From assembly GCA_021784205.1 (NCBI GenBank), contig JAJXTB010000056.1, positions 1-16,123 of the forward strand: DNA of 16,123 nucleotides. Direction: 5' to 3'. The position numbers were made by a program, and so were the translations under genes. Origin of the DNA: Actinomycetes bacterium. GTDB taxonomy: Bacteria; Actinomycetota; Acidimicrobiia; Acidimicrobiales; RAAP-2. A model generated the notes under the pieces. That model was given only the letters and a program-made list of their open reading frames with translations, searched no databases and was not told where the DNA came from. Positions 15,240 to 16,123 of this stretch are shown piece after piece (the stretch's first letter is position 1; every line of letters begins with the position of its first letter).

Positions 15240-15457
15240 GCCATTTTGGAAAATTTCTTCTGACAAATGATGAAAACTTCACTTACGAGCGCGTCCGCGC
15301 CCTCCCGCAACCCGGCGAAAGATCTCGTACTACCTGGTCAGTAGATAGTTCAGTCAGAGGCCGCAAAGCACGTGCCGATCAGTAGAACGTAAGGATTGCC
15401 TTAGAAAAATCACACGAGATGACTGATCACTGTTCAGATTCGACCCAGTACTCGAAA

Positions 15458-15493
15458 CTGAGTGGTACTCAGGGGAGCACTGCCTGCCATAGT
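15458..15493 (+). promoter_or_regulatory. Possible promoter and operator of the methyltransferase gene
   Basis: CTGAGT-GGT-ACTCAG (15458-15472) is a perfect inverted repeat. It lies where a -35 box would fall for a CATAGT -10-like hexamer at 15488-15493, six bases before the ATG at 15500. If real, the transcript would be nearly leaderless. There is no good -35 sequence, so an activator or alternative sigma factor would be needed. Confidence 0.3.
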
Positions 15494-15499
15494 GAGACG

Positions 15500-16123
15500 A
15501 TGACGACGCGAGATCGCTACAGCCACGGGCACCACGAATCGGTGCTGCGCAGCCACCTCTGGCGCACCGCCGAGAACTCGGCGGGCTTCCTACTTCCCCA
15601 TCTTCTACCTGGTCACAAGGTGCTTGACGTGGGGTGTGGACCTGGCAACATCACGATCGACCTGGCCCGACGCGTCCCGGCGGGCCACGTGACCGGCGTC
15701 GACGTGGCCGAGGCCGCCATCGAGCTGGCGACGAACCACACCCCGCGCGAAGGCGTTGAGAACGTCGACTTCGTCGTGGGTGACGGCTACCACCTCGACT
15801 TCGCCGACGGCACCTTTGACGTCGCCTACGCCCACCAGGTCCTCCAGCACACCAGCGATCCGGTCGCCGTGCTTCGCGAGGTGCGCCGGGTCCTTCGCGC
15901 GGACGGGTTACTCGCGGTGCGCGAGGCCGACTACGGCGCCTTCACCTGGGCGCCCGACGACGAGCGGCTCACGAAATGGATGGATCTCTACCAGCGTCTC
16001 GCGCGAGCGAACCACACCGAGCCCAACGCCGGGCGCTACCTGCACGTCTGGGTGCGCCAGGCCGGCTTTGACATCGAGCGGGTCTCCACGTCGACCTGGA
16101 CCTACGCGACACCGGCCGAGCGC
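15500..16123 (+). CDS. Class I SAM-dependent methyltransferase (UbiE-like fold), N-terminal part
   Basis: The first 208 residues of a Rossmann-fold methyltransferase; the gene runs off the right edge, and family members are often 240-280 residues. Motif I, VLDVGCGPGN (41-50), binds S-adenosylmethionine, and the acidic residue D68 in GVDVA should bind its ribose. FDVAYAHQVLQH (106-117) and the VLREVRRVLRADGLLAVRE segment (124-142) complete the UbiE/COQ5-like core. The acceptor substrate cannot be told. The ATG at 15500 begins the natural N-terminus YSHGHHESVLRSH; the ribosome-binding site is weak (GTGAG). It is divergent from the liv cluster and shares its regulatory region, but a functional link is not evident. 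Confidence 0.9.
   Translation, partial: MTTRDRYSHGHHESVLRSHLWRTAENSAGFLLPHLLPGHKVLDVGCGPGNITIDLARRVPAGHVTGVDVAEAAIELATNHTPREGVENVDFVVGDGYHLDFADGTFDVAYAHQVLQHTSDPVAVLREVRRVLRADGLLAVREADYGAFTWAPDDERLTKWMDLYQRLARANHTEPNAGRYLHVWVRQAGFDIERVSTSTWTYATPAER

Larger units (their letters stand above)
15157..15499. other. Intergenic region between livH and a divergent methyltransferase gene
   Basis: This 343-bp stretch holds no credible gene. From left to right it has the livH ribosome-binding site, the two palindromes and the livH promoter, then an AT-rich run (about 15205-15285). Next are two copies of G(G/A)TCAGTAGA (15336-15345 and 15377-15386, 41 bp apart), and finally a perfect 6-bp inverted repeat with a 3-base centre (15458-15472). 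No RNA gene or terminator is apparent. Confidence 0.7.

Noticed and set aside
1..16123. Mobile elements, CRISPR arrays, tRNA or rRNA genes
   Set aside because: No transposase or integrase motifs, no regularly spaced repeats, no tRNA-like TTCGA cloverleaf arms and no rRNA signature were seen; the window reads as ordinary chromosomal operons.

Overview
The window is about 16 kb of GC-rich DNA from a chromosome of Actinomycetota type. The reasons are GTG starts, start/stop overlaps between genes, a sensor kinase carrying a PspC domain, and an IclR regulator inside a catabolic cluster. Acidimicrobiia would fit, but that is a guess made without database searches. I see no mobile element, CRISPR array, rRNA or tRNA.

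Left part (1-4696): cell envelope and ion homeostasis. The first 351 codons of a type II (Ca2+-type) P-type ATPase run off the left edge on the minus strand, 4 bp after a YqhA/UPF0114 membrane protein. Next comes a divergent envelope-stress module. On the minus strand is a PspC protein with a LiaF-like C-terminal domain. On the plus strand is a PspC-fused histidine kinase, overlapped by 4 bp by a LuxR/NarL-type response regulator. An imperfect inverted repeat lies between the divergent genes.

Middle and right part (4693-15156): ten minus-strand genes that look like one uptake-and-catabolism unit. In transcription order they are livH, livM, livG, livF, a LivJ/K-type binding protein, a CaiB/BaiF CoA-transferase, an HMG-CoA-lyase-family enzyme, an IclR regulator, a PrpD/MmgE dehydratase and a PrpB-type lyase. 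Most junctions overlap or are only a few bases wide. The exceptions are the two junctions flanking the binding-protein gene (52 and 131 bp), and both contain hairpins. A well-formed promoter (TTGACG, 17 bp, TAGAAA with an extended -10) precedes livH and is flanked by two near-identical 12-bp palindromes, an operator-like layout. The simplest reading is import of a branched acid or amino-acid-derived substrate, activation to a CoA thioester, lyase cleavage, and a methylcitrate-cycle-like dehydratase/lyase step. The exact substrate cannot be read from sequence. No methylcitrate synthase is present.

Right edge: a 343-bp AT-richer intergenic region separates livH from a divergent SAM-dependent methyltransferase that is cut by the window end.
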